From Asterias amurensis (lineage: Eukaryota; Echinodermata; Asteroidea; Forcipulatida; Asteriidae), in assembly GCF_032118995.1 (NCBI RefSeq), contig NC_092661.1:15261006-15325005 (forward strand): a stretch of 64,000 bases of DNA. Direction: 5' to 3'. Position 1 is the stretch's first letter. Each line of letters starts with the position of its first letter. A program made the translations under genes and the position numbers. The notes beneath the pieces are model-generated. The model was not told the DNA's origin and made no database searches. It was given only the letters and a program-made list of their open reading frames with translations. This document shows positions 22,587 to 36,600 of the stretch, piece by piece.

Positions 22587-24654
22587 GGGAACCTGAAGAT
22601 ATTGGACAAAATTGTTTTTTATATAATTATTATTGAGAGTTTTATTCTGTCACTCTTTTTAAGAACACAAATTGCATTAATCAATTTAGCTTTGAGCAAG
22701 GGTCTTACTCAATGTTCTGTTCAGGTCCCTATTTCATAGAGGAGCTTATTTTAATTAGCAGAAAATATTGCTTTATAACAGTTCTGTGCTTAGCAGCACT
22801 GTGGCAGGTTACCACTCACAAACTGTATGTGATATGGTAGTATGGCTGGTAACCTAACTTTGATATCATAGTTTTGATGTGCTAAGCTACTTTCTTCAAC
22901 ACTGACATTTTTTTATTCCCAAATGTATACAGGAAACCAAATTCTCGCAAAAAAAAATGGTACTCAACTTTCCTTTTAAACAAAAAGTGTATATAAATAA
23001 AAATCAGCAAGACCTGACATCAGGGCATAATTATTTATTCCCCATGAACTGAATTGACTAGAAAAAGGGGTTTCTTTTTTTGTTGTATTTTTATTCATTT
23101 GAAAGGAAATTTCATTTTATAATTATTTAGATGTATCCCAAATAAAATCCTTTCTTTATCCCCGATGCAAATTTAACATCTATTAACATCTATTAAAATC
23201 CTTTGCATTGTTTGGGTTAAATTTAGAAAGAATTAAAATTAATTTGAACTTTAGGTATTGAATAAAACCAAAAGTAATAATTTAATTTGGTTGAAAAGGG
23301 GAGGCAAAACATTTAATATGTAACTTAATATAATCTTTTACAAAAATGTGTTAGTCACATAAATAAATGTTAATGTTCTCCAACTCTTGACAAGACATTT
23401 GTCATGCTCATGGCACACTTTCCATTTCCATTTTCTTTCCTCTACAATCATACCCTGTCAGTGCTGTTTACTTACTTAAAATTAGTTATAAACAAAAACT
23501 CTATGAGAAAGTGACAGCAGTTGATCAAAACAAACCCACATGGCATGGGGGCACCCAATGATCCACGAATACCAGCGTAGTTTACTTTTTTGTTTATCTT
23601 CCCACGCGCATGCATACGTATGTGCAGAGAGAAAAAACCGCAGCGTTTCTGCAACACTGCTGCAGAGTGCTAGCCAAGCTTCTTCGCCTTTTCATCGCTT
23701 TTGTGATCATTTTTTCACGACAAAAGTTTCCGAGCGCGGCTTACTTTTTGTGGTAGTGGGTTGAAACCAGCTCCATGATTGAATGAAGCCCCTTCTATCC
23801 TGGTGAACTCCATGGCAGGCACCAGGTGCGACGCTTTTCAGCTTTTCTTCTCAGTGATGAACGAAGAAATTTAAAGCTCGCACGGAATCCTCAGAATCAT
23901 GCATCAAAATGGACGATCTAAATCTATTTATCTAATCAATCATTCATGAATTACCCACAATGCAATCTGATTTGACCTCGCCCTGCAGTTTTCGTCTTGT
24001 GTTTTCCATTTCAGACAAAAAATTCGTTCATTTAATACATGTATATCACCAGTTGTATAGCGGTTACAGTGATGAAATGAGTCATAAAATCAAAACTTCA
24101 AGATATGCCACCACTTTGGGGTAAAATCATCTTCTTTTGAAGCTCTCTTTGTGAACAAAAGTTGCCAACCTCTTTCGTAAAGTCGTCGATATCTTCCGAA
24201 ATCGGGGTTATCGATAATAACACTTGACACAAAAGCAACTTTCAAAGAATACTGAGGTTATCTGTTTTATTTACACCTAATGCCAAATGAATGAAAACAT
24301 ATATTTTGGAGTTAAAAACAATGAAGTAAAATGCTTAAACAATAGAAGCGGGCCAGACGATGGTTTCGTGAAAAACCGATATTGAAAAGTTGTGATCGAT
24401 ACTCGATTTGGCCAATAATGCGCTGTGTGTCTGCTGCAGAGCTGGATATGGGGCGCACGCATGGTGTTTTGTGATGAATTTTATTGATGATGCATGCATC
24501 ATGCATGCACCACACACAAAAACACAGTGCACGCAGATGTTTCTTTGTTCAAAGATGTGACTTGAGTTGATGTTGGTTTTAATAAACAAAATACTTTACA
24601 GTTTATAAACATCAAAATATATACTATTATCGTAGGATTGGGTACGAAGAATCC
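22587..24654. promoter_or_regulatory. head-to-head intergenic region between the homeobox gene and LSD1
   Basis: It holds the 5' noncoding exon(s) and promoter of the - strand gene and the promoter/5'UTR of LSD1. A degraded family M copy lies at about 22722-22900. A self-complementary block (GATGATGCATGCATCATGCA) sits at about 24486-24505, 150 bp before the LSD1 start. ACCCACAATGCAATC near 23950 loosely resembles part of a ZNF143-type motif. No TATA box can be assigned. Whether one bidirectional promoter serves both genes cannot be told from sequence alone. Confidence 0.4.
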
Positions 24655-27600
24655 ATGGAACGGAAAGAGAAGGAAAAGGACAACGGAGGAAGCGGGGATG
24701 AGGCCAAAAAGAGAATAAGTCCGCAGTCGTCGGATGCCGGGAGCTCGGCATCGGGGAGCACGGGGTCAGGACCGAGCGTAGCGGTGATGTCGCTGTCGGC
24801 CAACGGTGGTGGTGGTGGTGGTGGTACGGGCAGCCATGGCCACGGACACGGTGGCCACAGTCATGCCATCTCGCAAGGAATGCATAGTAGCCATGGACAT
24901 GGTTCAGGGTCCCAGAAATCATTCAAGTTGGCCCCAGGAATGCATGATGCCCCAAGGAGGCAGAGTAAACGAAAGAGGGCGAAGGCAAGATAAGAGATTT
25001 TTATTAAAATCTAAAAAATAGTTTGTGTATTTTTGTACATGATGATGATGATGTAGCAGGCCAGCTATCTTCATGACAAAAGAGAAGTAGACATTTATAA
25101 TAAGTTAACTTTGATTTTCATGTAATTTGTTTCATTTGATTTGTCTATAATATAATTTAGTTTATAACGTTATTATTATGGCTGCATTTTACGATGTACA
25201 CGGTGACGACTGACTGCTGATGGTGTATGTAAAAGACTTCAAAAAACAGCAAAGCAAAAGTTTCACTTTAAATAAATGTTGACCAAAAATAGATTTACCA
25301 TATCGTTCTAGAGTGGTTTGCCATGGTTACCAAAGTTGCAGTATCTTTGCAATAGTAAAGATTATTGTAACCCTCCATCTTCCTGATTGTCGCGTGGTCG
25401 GGATTGGGAGAATAGAGGGTTACAATTTGAATTTATCACAGCTGAGCTACCAAAAGCAACTCTTAATATTCACTAGGCCTATGTTGTTTCTGATTTGTAC
25501 GTCTATACGCATATTGAATAGACCCGTTGCATAATGCGAATCGATTCAGGGACGTTGTGGTCATGCGCACATTTTTATGCACAAAGAACAGCTATCGTCC
25601 AATCATTCGCTTCCTTTGACCCCAGTGAGGGTGCTTTTTGACCCCAGTGATTGAGTTTTTTTAGCGTTTGATGTCACATGCAATGGGTCTAATATAGGAG
25701 GTGGCTTGATCATCCCATCATATGCGTTAAAAAGCAAAGATGCCCTTAGCAACCATGGCTCGAATCCGGTTGGAAAATTCACAAGACTGCAGGGCTTGTT
25801 CTCTAAAACTACATTTTTACTGGTGAAAAAACTTCCTACACATTTTATACAAACTGTTTTTTTAACAGGGAAGCACTGAGTCCTAAGAGAAGGTTTATAA
25901 ATCTCTTTGTATTATTGACATAGATATTCATTAGAATTGAACGATATATGTCAGACTTAAGGCCGAGTCACACTAGAGCGATAACGAAAACGAAGAGAAC
26001 AAGTTCTATTGGTTGAATTGCTCCACGCAGAATACGCACACGCTCATTCAACCAATAGAATGCGTTATCTTTGTGTCGTTCTTGTTATCGTTCTCGTTAT
26101 CGCTTCAGTGGGACCGGGCCTTTACATTGTAGTACTATGAGTGAAGATTCCAATTAACTGGGAAAAATGCACAGTGAGGTATACCAGTTAACAAAAACCA
26201 GATAGCCGGACTTGTACAGTACTGAGTTAACTGGTCTGGCACTTAAATCTCTGGCCTTGAAGCCTGCAGTTTTAAGTGTTAATTTTGAGCCCTGGCAACA
26301 GTTGAAATCGGCCAATTTGGGTTCGGCTTCATGTTATTGAAAAGTGGAAGTCGGATCTGACATTTCCACAAATGATATTTTACTGATGTTGCCATTGGAC
26401 ATTTTGGAAGGCGATATTCACAAAAATTGTAAATTCTCTTTTATTATTTCACAGACAATTTACAAAAAAAGCTATGTAAATTGTACTGTACATCAACTAA
26501 CAATCCAATGTGTTAAAGAAACAATCAGTTTGTTATTTTCCTACATGTTTTTCTTCTGTCATGTCTGTAAACAATTTTGGTTGCTTTTGTGAGCATATAT
26601 GTAGGGCCTATAATTCTATGAGGTTGATAAAAACATAATGTTGGTATAAAGACGTCAAAAGGTAGGTGGTGTTACCAAAAAACCTTTAACAGAAAATGTA
26701 TCAAATTGGTAGCAATCAAATTTCCTTTGTAAAATACAGTAATAGTATAGTAGTAGGAATGGTAGAAGAAATTTTGTTTGATTCTGTTCTGTGTGTATTG
26801 TTTAATTGCATGTTAAGGAAAATCACCTATTTCACAATTTTTAGCACCAGTTTATTGTGAGTTTATTTTAGTTCATATTTTTCAATTTGTTCTGATTTGT
26901 TTTTGGCTTTAGTGGTGTGTAACATTAAAGTTATTTTGACAATGTATCCTTCCGCGAAATTGGCAGTGGATACATGTACATACCAGCAATACGATGACAT
27001 CAAGGGATGCAGTGCTGGAGGGTTGGTTGGGGAGGTGATGGGGCAAAAAAATAATTAAAGGGGGGGGGGCTTTATACCACCAATTTCTCAAATGAGTTAA
27101 ATGCAGCTGAGTGATGGATGGTCTACATGCAGGGTAATAGAGCATGCAGTGCATTTAAAGATCCATACAGTAGGCCTACTCACAAACATGAAATACTACC
27201 CCCCCCCCCAAGTTTAAACTAAGCTAAAATTACATTAACATCGGAGTGACAAAATTGAAGGGGAAATGTAGTCCAGTTCCCTTTTCATGTTTTTGGTACT
27301 CTGTACATGACAACAAAGCCTATTGCCAATTATTTTGGCATTCACATCAAAGTGACCATGACCAAGGGGGAAATGTAGTCCAGTTCCTTTTTCGTATGCA
27401 TGATATCAAACATTGCCAATTATTTCATGTTCACATGTATCCATTTACTTTTTGGATGATGCTAACAAACAGTATTGCCAATGTTAATGGCACACTGGGA
27501 ACTTGATGGACTTAGGTAGTCAGCCATGTCTTTACTGTGCGCACTCCAGACAGTCTAGTTACTTATTCATTTAAAAGCTGTACGATCATATTGTGAAAAT

Positions 27601-30600
27601 AATCACTTTGCATGCAGCTAAAAATCACTATTGACCTCAACTGACTTCGTTTAACCTTGAACTCTTAGTCATGCTGTGGGAAATATTTGTACACTACTGG
27701 TTTGTCCTTGGTTTACCATGTGCTGTACTTGTTGTTGTACATGAATAAACACTGTACCTTCACAGTCAATGGTGTGACAGCATTTCATCTTTTGATGATT
27801 TAATGTGCATTGAAAATCTGCAAGGTCAAATTTCTGAACCAATTCAGCAGAAACTGTTCCTTATTTTGTGACACAAATAATGCCTTTCGCTTATTTGTAG
27901 TCAACTAATCGGAAGAACTGGGGCCCAATTTGAATGGGCTGCAGTGTTATGTGCTTATGGGGTGTGGCTCATTGGTCGTAAGCACAAACTGAGAGCCATG
28001 AAGTTGGGCCCTAGTCACAAGCGATTTAAAGTAAGTTGACAGTTTTTGCTTCCAAAGGAAAGTTTGTATGTGCTTGAAATTTGTGTTTTTGCATTGTATA
28101 TATATATTTTTTTTTAAATGTGTTTTTGTATGTATTTTTTTTTCCACGCCTTGAGATGTGTTAACCCTATTGCTAAATGCAACAATATGAGCCAAATGGT
28201 AATATGTAATCTGTTGCATTTGGCAGTCGACTAAAGATGTCATTCTTTGACTGAATTTGTTGCATTTAGCCGTCAAGCGACTTCATATTGGTATGGCATT
28301 TTGTTGTATTTGGCAGTCAACTCAAGTTCATATCTTGATGGAATTTGTTGCATTTGAACGAGTTCATGTGGTCCCACATATTGGCTAAATAGCCATGTCA
28401 CCACTACATGTGTGCATTTGTTGCATTTAGCAGGGCAAATACCCTTGTTTGATCCCAACACAAACAAGATGCCTGCACATTGTTGCATTTGGTATGGTTC
28501 TCATTTCAACTGTGTTGCATTCTGTTGTATGTATTGGCAATTTCCAAAGATGTTTGAATAACTTGTAGCCTCATTGTTCTTTCCATAAGGTTGAGTATCG
28601 AGAGATGGATGAAAAACTGGCGAATCTCTCTGAAGATGAGTACTTCTCTGAGGAGGAGAGGCAGGCTAAGAAGGAGAAGGTCGTGAAGCACGTTGAGGAG
28701 GAGCCAGAGGAGAGCGACATCGAGGAGCCTAAAGGTAAATAAGGCAAATTCTTGACCGTGAAAAGGGAGTCCAGAAAAAAGGCGTGCATAGATTTTTGTT
28801 TGCATCTCAAGGCCATAAAATGGTGCATTTAAAGGAACACGTAGCCTTGGATCGGGCGAATTGGTCTATGAAAAGCATTGGTAACCATTTGTTACAAAGT
28901 GCATACATGTACATGGTTAGAAAGATGTTTAAAAAGTAGAATAAAACAAGCCACACAAAAATGCCTCGAAAATTGTACTGTTTTCCATACGTCATAAACT
29001 AACACGGCCCGCCATTTTGTTGAGTAAAATTTTTGACATCTACATAATGGCCAACCGTGTCGCCTGATCCAAGGCAACGTGTCCCTTGAATGTACCTTAT
29101 CAGGCCTCAAAATAACACATGGCACTGCCCAAAGCAATTGCCGTGGTGCCCTGTGGAAGGTTCCAGTTCAAATTTATATTTTCCTCATAGAGTTGCTCCT
29201 TGCCAGAGGGAAATTAAGGTATTGCTGATGATAAAGACATAGCTGGAGTCTGTTAAGGCTAAAACTAAAATGCGTTCGGCGATCATGGCCATATGCGTGC
29301 TGACGCCCAAGTTTGCACGTGCACTAATAACATATAAATGCAATCAATACACAAGTCTCAAAGTACATGTAACCCATGGCATCCACAGCAGTTTAAATAA
29401 CCACAATACTTCAAAATGGAATGTATCCTAAAATGATTAGTACTATCAAAAGCTGCTGTAGGCTTCGAACAAATAGTTTTACTAGTGAGAACCAAACGTT
29501 TCTTCCACTTGCATTGAACTGACAATTCATTATTATGCTTTCCATCAGGTCTTGAGGGAGCTGCATTCTCAGCTCGACTCCCCAGTGACAAGATGACTGC
29601 CCAGGAGGCAGCATGCTTTCCAGATATCATCCAAAGCCCTACACAGACACAGAAGCTGTTCTTGTATATCCGCAACAGACTGGTAAAGTCTAATTAACCC
29701 CCTTGCTCCACCCCAATCCCCTCCCCCACCCCTTCCTCCTTTCAAGATATCATCCAAAGCCCTACACAGACCCAGAAGCTGTTCTTGTAGGCATTATCCG
29801 CAACAGACTGGTAAAGTCTAATTAACCCCAAAAGCTTTTCTTGTTGTATATTCATAGCAGACTAGTAAAGTCTAATTAACTCCCCAAAAGCTGTTATTGC
29901 TGTTATTCATAACAGACTGGTAAAGTCTAACCTTCCTGATACAATGTATATTACATACAACAGTGGGACACAGACCGAGTATGCTGTTCATTCACATTTT
30001 CTAGGAAGAAATGAAACAAAGGGAGATGGAAATAGTCCACATTGTGTCGAATCCTGTTGTTTTTGCATCTAATGAGTCTGTAAAGCTCCTGAACTGTAAC
30101 ATCTTGGAATTTAAGGATCTACATGGTCTACCCCTACATCATACCTTTTGTTAATGAATACACATCCATGCATGTTGAGAAATCATTATTTTCATGTGTA
30201 ATTATCCCCTTGTTTTACAGCTTCAACTATGGTTTGAGAATCCTAAGATGCAGCTGATATTTGAGAATGCACTGCCACAGATTGAAGCTCCTTACAACAG
30301 TGAGTTCCGCTCTTTCATTCACTTAGATGTTTCTTTTGTTTTAAAATCTTCACAGAGACTATTAACCACTTCACATTGATATTCTGAAGAAATTACCTCA
30401 ACACCCTCTACACTCTTTTGTCCTCTATTCGTGGCACGTCGAGGCCGAGCGGTCTATTTCACGGGACCCAAGCTCGGGTGTTGTCAGCAGCAGAGTGTGG
30501 GTTCGAATCAGGGTCATGACACTTGCGCCCTCGAGCAAGGCACTTAACCAAATACCATATTTGCTTCGTAAAAAGTCTAGGAAGGTGGTGCTTGCTGCGC

Positions 30601-33600
30601 TACTTGTTACTTGTTAGGCTCCTAGTGGATGATACTCATGCCTACATCCTTACAGAATGTGAAGGGGGGATAACCCTGTTTCAGTCCCAGAAGTGGGTGT
30701 CAAAATGCCCCTGGTGGCAGTTGATTTAGGTCGTTCGATAGCCCGACTCAGTTAACATGTACCCCTCACTTTGAAATGGCCGTCCATGGCCTTGTGATGT
30801 AAGGCAATCTCTCATACAAAAATATACACAAACATTTATGGAGTGATTGTTCTTTATTTATAGGTGATGTCCAACTTGTGATGCGGGTCCACGCATACCT
30901 GGAACGCCATGGTCTCATCAACTTTGGTGTCTACAAGCGTCTGAAACCCCTGCCCACCAAGACCATGGGAAAGGTGCTCGTCATCGGGGCGGGTATCTCC
31001 GGTCTAGCCGCAGCCTCACAACTCCAGACGTTCGGTATGGACGTCACCATCCTGGAGGCCCGGGACCGGGTTGGGGGCCGGGTCACCACGTATCGTAAGA
31101 ATAACTACGTGGCCGATCTCGGAGCGATGGTGGTGACGGGTCTTGGGGGTAACCCCATGACCGTTGTAAGCAAACAGGTCAACATGGAGTTGGCCAAGAT
31201 TAAACAGAAGTGCCCACTTTTTGAGAGCGGAGGTCAAACGGTATGGACGGCAAGTATTTTTCTGTGATTGTTTGGAGTTCTCTAACATCGACACTGTTGT
31301 TCTACTAACATTTGAAGTTGGCCACCTGAGATGGCAGCAGTTGAGTGTAGAAGATTCTAGACTAAGGCCTTTTTTTCAGGCTCAGCTCTGTCACTAATTT
31401 TGAAAATTAGCACAAGCTTAAGCCTTGGTTTGAGAAAAATTACCCTAGTGCTTTAGCCCGCAATCTTTTAGCTCAGGTTTGTACATGTAGGTCTCGCATT
31501 CTGGGCCCAGTTTCATAGAGTTGCTTAAGCAGAACAAAATAGCTAAACCAAAATGATGCTTACCAGAATATGGTTACCAGCCAAAATACTATTCTACATG
31601 TACCTACAATCTAGACTACGTTTTTTTTTTTAGCCGGATCAGGCTTAGCTCTGTCACTTATTTTAAAAAGGATACTTTTCCGATAAGACACTTTGAACAA
31701 AGGCCAATTCATGAAGCTGTTTAGCAGAAAATTCTGCTTGACAAATTGCTTTGCTCAGTAAAAATTTAGTGGGGTACCAGCCACAACAATGTAAAGTTAA
31801 TGTAATTTTGGCTGGTAACGTGTTTCTGCTAAGCAATACTTTTCTGTGCTCAGCAAGTTTTTTTGCGCTTGCAGGCTTTATGAAATTGGGCCCAGATGGA
31901 CTCTTCCTAAGCCAGAGCACAAGCCTTAGCCGTGGTTAGAAAAACGACCCTAGTACTTTAGCCCGCAATCTTTTAGCTCAGGTTTGTAGGTCTCGCATTC
32001 TAGTCAGAGTCGTAAGTTTTAGGCATTGAATCTTAAAAGGTTGACTAACACCTTGTTCAGACAGGCGTTCTAGTGTTGCGCCAAACCAAGTAGATTAGTT
32101 GACCTAAATAAATTTTGGTTTCAGACAGGCGAACTTAAAACATTACATACACATTAGGATCAGCTCTTGAAAAGATCAACGACTGAAACCAAGTCGATCT
32201 TTCAAATTCCAGCATATCCAGTCACTCCTTACTGTTTCAGGCATCAAACTTTTCACGTGCTTAATTGAAGAATTTGGTTTTAGATACCTGCTGTGCCCCA
32301 AATTTAGTTTAGTTTTAGTCTTATTGGTTGAGTTTTTCTCAAGGGTTGAGTACTTTCTCAAGGAGTTAGTTTTTCCAAGAGGGAAACTTTTATTTTGGTT
32401 TTATTTTTGGACTGAAACTTGTGCAAGACTGGCTTTTATACCAGTGCTCAATCACACAACTTTTCATAAACTGTACAAGTCTTGCGTGTATTCAAAATTT
32501 GTTAGGGCCACTTTGGTCCCATGCCAGTGCTTTAAAGGCACTGGACTGAAGTTGCAAGAAAATTATGAAAGAAAAAACACCCTTGTAAAAATCAGTGTGC
32601 TTTCAGATACCAATAAAAGGCTTCTGTCCAGAAAAATTAGGTTACTTCAGAGGGAGGCGTTTCTCACAATGTTTTATACTATCAACAGCCTCCTTTGCTT
32701 GTTTACCAAGGAAGTTTTTATGCTAGTATATATTTTGAGTAATTACCAAACATGTAGTGTGCCTACTACGAGTTCAATATGCGCAAGACTTGCTCAGTCC
32801 ATTATGATTTTAATGCAGTGTTACGTATGTGTTTCTTATTAGTTTTATTTTCTTCAACATTCTTGGTTTTTAGTTTGGTGTTTGGTGGTGGTTGAAATAA
32901 CCCTGTTTATAAGATTATTTTGTTTAACACATTTTAAAGGGAAGGCACAACTCTGATTTCTGTGATCATTTTGTTTTCAAAAAAACTACTGACAGCAGAC
33001 TTACCAGGTAAATCAACTTCCCTCGATTAAATGTGCTCAATGTTCAGAACTACGTAAGCATTAGAAATTTACCTGGTACTAGGTCTGCTGCCACCAAGTG
33101 TTCCATAGTCTACCATGTCCTTTTCATGAAAATAACTTTTCAAATTTGTTCTCTCTGTTTTCTTTCTTTCTTTTTTTCTATAAAAGGACTGCTCATTGCC
33201 TTTTAAGATTAATCTAACCTTTACATAGTCAAATTTGATAGATCTGTTTAATCACTAAAACGAGCTTAGCACATCGCAATTACGCTTACCAGAATATGGT
33301 AAGCAGCCAAAACGCATTTTTCATTTTATACGTTCCATCTGTGACTGGTATCCTACCTGATTTGGCAGGAAAAATATTTCAGCGATTCATTTTGCTTACG
33401 CAGATCTACAAAGTTGGTTCCTGATGTGTGTTCCTTTTAATGTCTTTATTGATCTTCAAAAACTATAAAATCAGTATTCATTATTTTCATGAGAGTGAAC
33501 AAATTTCCAATGAAACAAAGGAAAAACATGTTGTGCGCTGTCTTTAAAGTTAGAATTTTATGTGATAGTTGTTCTTTTTTGTTTTTATAGTTAACTTTAT

Positions 33601-36600
33601 TCAACTAGTTCGTATTGATACCACTCAAACCTAGAAATAATTTCCATCTAAAATCAACCAAAGTGTAGGTTCCCTTAATGGTTAATTTAGAAGTTAAAGC
33701 TAACTTGATTAATTTAAGTTCAAACTAAAACAGAGCACTATCATCTTAACAAATTTTAAAAACGTTCCCGTATACTACTGAAACCTAGAAATGATTTCCA
33801 TTCATAAATGCCTCAGACAGTTTCGCTGTTCCTATTGGTGGAGAGCGCATAACGTGGGTGTGTATAAACCTTTGTTTATGACCAGTAAAAAGTGTTGAAA
33901 ACATAGGCGTGACACGCGAGCTTGCACCTGTTCTTATAAGACAGTTTCTTCATTCCTATTGGTCGAGAACAACGGCTGAAACAGTTGTGCCACATCACGC
34001 GATACGCGCGACGCGCACAGCATTCCCTTATAAGGAGTTGTTTACCCGAGGGCGGCAGAGGGCGTTACCATTTCATAGCTGGATGGGTGTGTTGTGTTAA
34101 AAGAAATCATTTAACAATTATAATTTTTGCATTTATTTTACTTTTTGACCAAAAAATGATGTTTTTGACCGAAAAGGTATTTATGAATGGGAATCAAAGT
34201 GTGTTGAATCGGTTTTCAACTAGTGGTTTAAACCCGCCGAGGCCTGGTTCTTTATAATTTACCTCGACTTTGTCTCGGTAAAATTATCAAGAACCAGGCC
34301 TCGTTGGGATTAAACCACTATTGAAAACCTCTTCACCACACTTTGATTCCCTTATTTATGTAGGATTAAAACAATCAAACAGTTAAAAAAAAAAAAGGTG
34401 GTTTACTTTGCCTTTAACTAAAATAGTATAGATTCAGATTCAAAAAACGAAATTTACCATCCATGATTATCAGCAATCCCGATGAACTAATTTAACGACT
34501 AAATTAAACAACAGTTTGTTTCCTTGCGTCAACAGATTCCTAAGGACAAAGATGAGATGGTAGAGAGAGAGTTTAATCGTCTCCTGGAAGCAACGTCCTT
34601 TATGTCTCATCAGCTGGACTTCAACTTCATTAACGGCAAACCTGTCTCCCTCGGTCAGGCACTGGAGCTAGTTATCAAGTAAGGCCACATTTAAAATACC
34701 ACATGTGGCGTTTCGTGGACTCAAACTCTGATGTTTATGATCAGCAACACAGCTGCCACAGACCCGGCAGATGAATTCTGCTTGTGCGTTCATGTTGGAA
34801 AATACGTGTTGACTGGTCGGTGTTGTAGGCGGAAGTGAATTACTCTCCATGCGTTGTGAAGTAACTTGTTGGAGAAAGCGTGCTGGTTTCCGCACCGCCC
34901 TATCACTCCTTGTCCGTGTGTTTGGGCAGAGTGTGGGTTTGAGTCCCGGTCGTGATACCCTTGTCCTTAAGCAAGACACTTAACCATGATGCTTTGTCCT
35001 TCGGATGAGACTTAAAGCCGTTGGTCTCATGTGTTGTGTAATGCATGTAAAGGAACCCAGTGCACTTATGGAAAAGAGAAGGGGTTCGCCCTGGTGTTCC
35101 TGGTTTGATTGGCTGCATGTTGTGCCACAGCACCTTGTAAATCACTACATGGTGCTATGTAAAATGAGTAGGTCTCAAACTTCAACCGAGTCCTACATAC
35201 CTTGCATAACACTGAACCATTAAAGCGCCTTGACTGATATGAGGGGCTATTGTTATATAAGAAGCCACTATTATTGTTACTCAAAATGTTTATGACCCCA
35301 CAATATTTACATGTTTTATTTTGTTTATTAATTTTTGTTGCGAGACCAAGGACTCTTAGAAAAGCAATTTTCCAAAACCAATGATGATTTATACTTTTGT
35401 TCCGTGAATGCACAGTCGGACATTCATTTTAAAGTTTTTAATTTTTTATTTTCTTGCAGGCTTCAGGAGAAGCAAGTGAAGGAGAAGAAAGGTGATTATC
35501 TAAGGACGTTGATCAATCTCCAAGATCAAACCAAGGAGAATCAAACACAGGTAAGGGAAGGAGGTTGTCGAGATGTAATCAAGCCATTAAAATTGTGTTT
35601 TGTTCTAAAAGAGTAGTTGGTGTATCCCCACATATGCATAAAAATAAAAAAATTTGTGAAAATTTTGACTCAATTATCAAAGTTGCGAACGAATAATGAA
35701 AGAAAAAAATACTCTTGTTGCACTTATTTGTGTGCTTTCAGATTCATAATAAAAAATTTCAGGCTTAAAATCTTTAAATATATTTGAATAAGAAATAGAC
35801 TATAATTGCTTCAATTTTTTGGGGGAAGGCAGTGCATTCTGCTCTACCATCCAGGCTTCTAGTGGATGATACCCATGACTACATCCTTACAGACTGTGAA
35901 GGGGGTAACCCTGTTTCAGGCCCAGGAGTAGGTGGCTCCTAGTGGATGATACCCATGCCTACATCCTTACAGACTGTGAAGGGGGTAACCCTGTTTCAGC
36001 CCCAGGAGTAGGTGGCTCCTTAGTGGATGATACCCATGACTACATCCTTACAGACTGTGAAGGGGTAACCCTGTTTCAGCCCCAGGAGTAAGTTACAATG
36101 TGCCCCTGGTGAAAGTTGAGTTGGGTTGATAGCCTAAATTAGTCAAGTGTAGCCCTCACCTTGAATTGGCCGTCCGGCCTTGTGAGTCTGACGATATCTC
36201 AGAAAAATAATATCACAGCATGCAAAAGAAAGATAAAATTTTCCTTTGTGTGCCGGTAACTCCTCGAGTCGAGCTATGTACGTCCCGTAGCCTTAGATCT
36301 CGAGGGTCTTTCTCAGGATCCTCGCTGTTCCCAAAAGCGCCGCCTTCTGTAACAGATCTATCCTCCTATTTTGTTGAGTTTGCACTAAGTGTAATTCGTT
36401 AACTTCCTTCTGTGTGTTGATGTTGTTTTACCTACTGCAACCACTGTGCCATTCAGCCTTCAGGCTGGAATATGTTGTGAATAAACCAATAATAATAATA
36501 TTACTATTTGGTAAACTCTCTCTCTCATCAGCTTCTTGTACTTCAAGACAAGATTAAGGAGCTCCACAAACAATACAAGGAGGTCTCGGAGGCCAAATCA

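Larger units (their letters stand above)
24985..28589 (+). other. LSD1 intron 1, a GC-AG intron
   Basis: Exon 1 must end at GCGAAG (residues AK) to join GTTGAGTATCGAGAG (VEYRE) of exon 2, the junction expected from the strongly conserved KRAKVEYRE sequence. The intron therefore begins GCAAGA and ends CATAAG. No GT occurs nearby that would keep the frame. AAG|GCAAG fits the known GC-AG donor consensus. The intron also holds a foldback (25959-26123), a family M relative (27921-28012) and a degenerate tandem array (28170-28530). Confidence 0.85.

Noticed and set aside
24806..25021. Val-rich frame overlapping LSD1 exon 1
   Set aside because: It is the GGT run read in another frame; the LSD1 frame continues correctly into exon 2.
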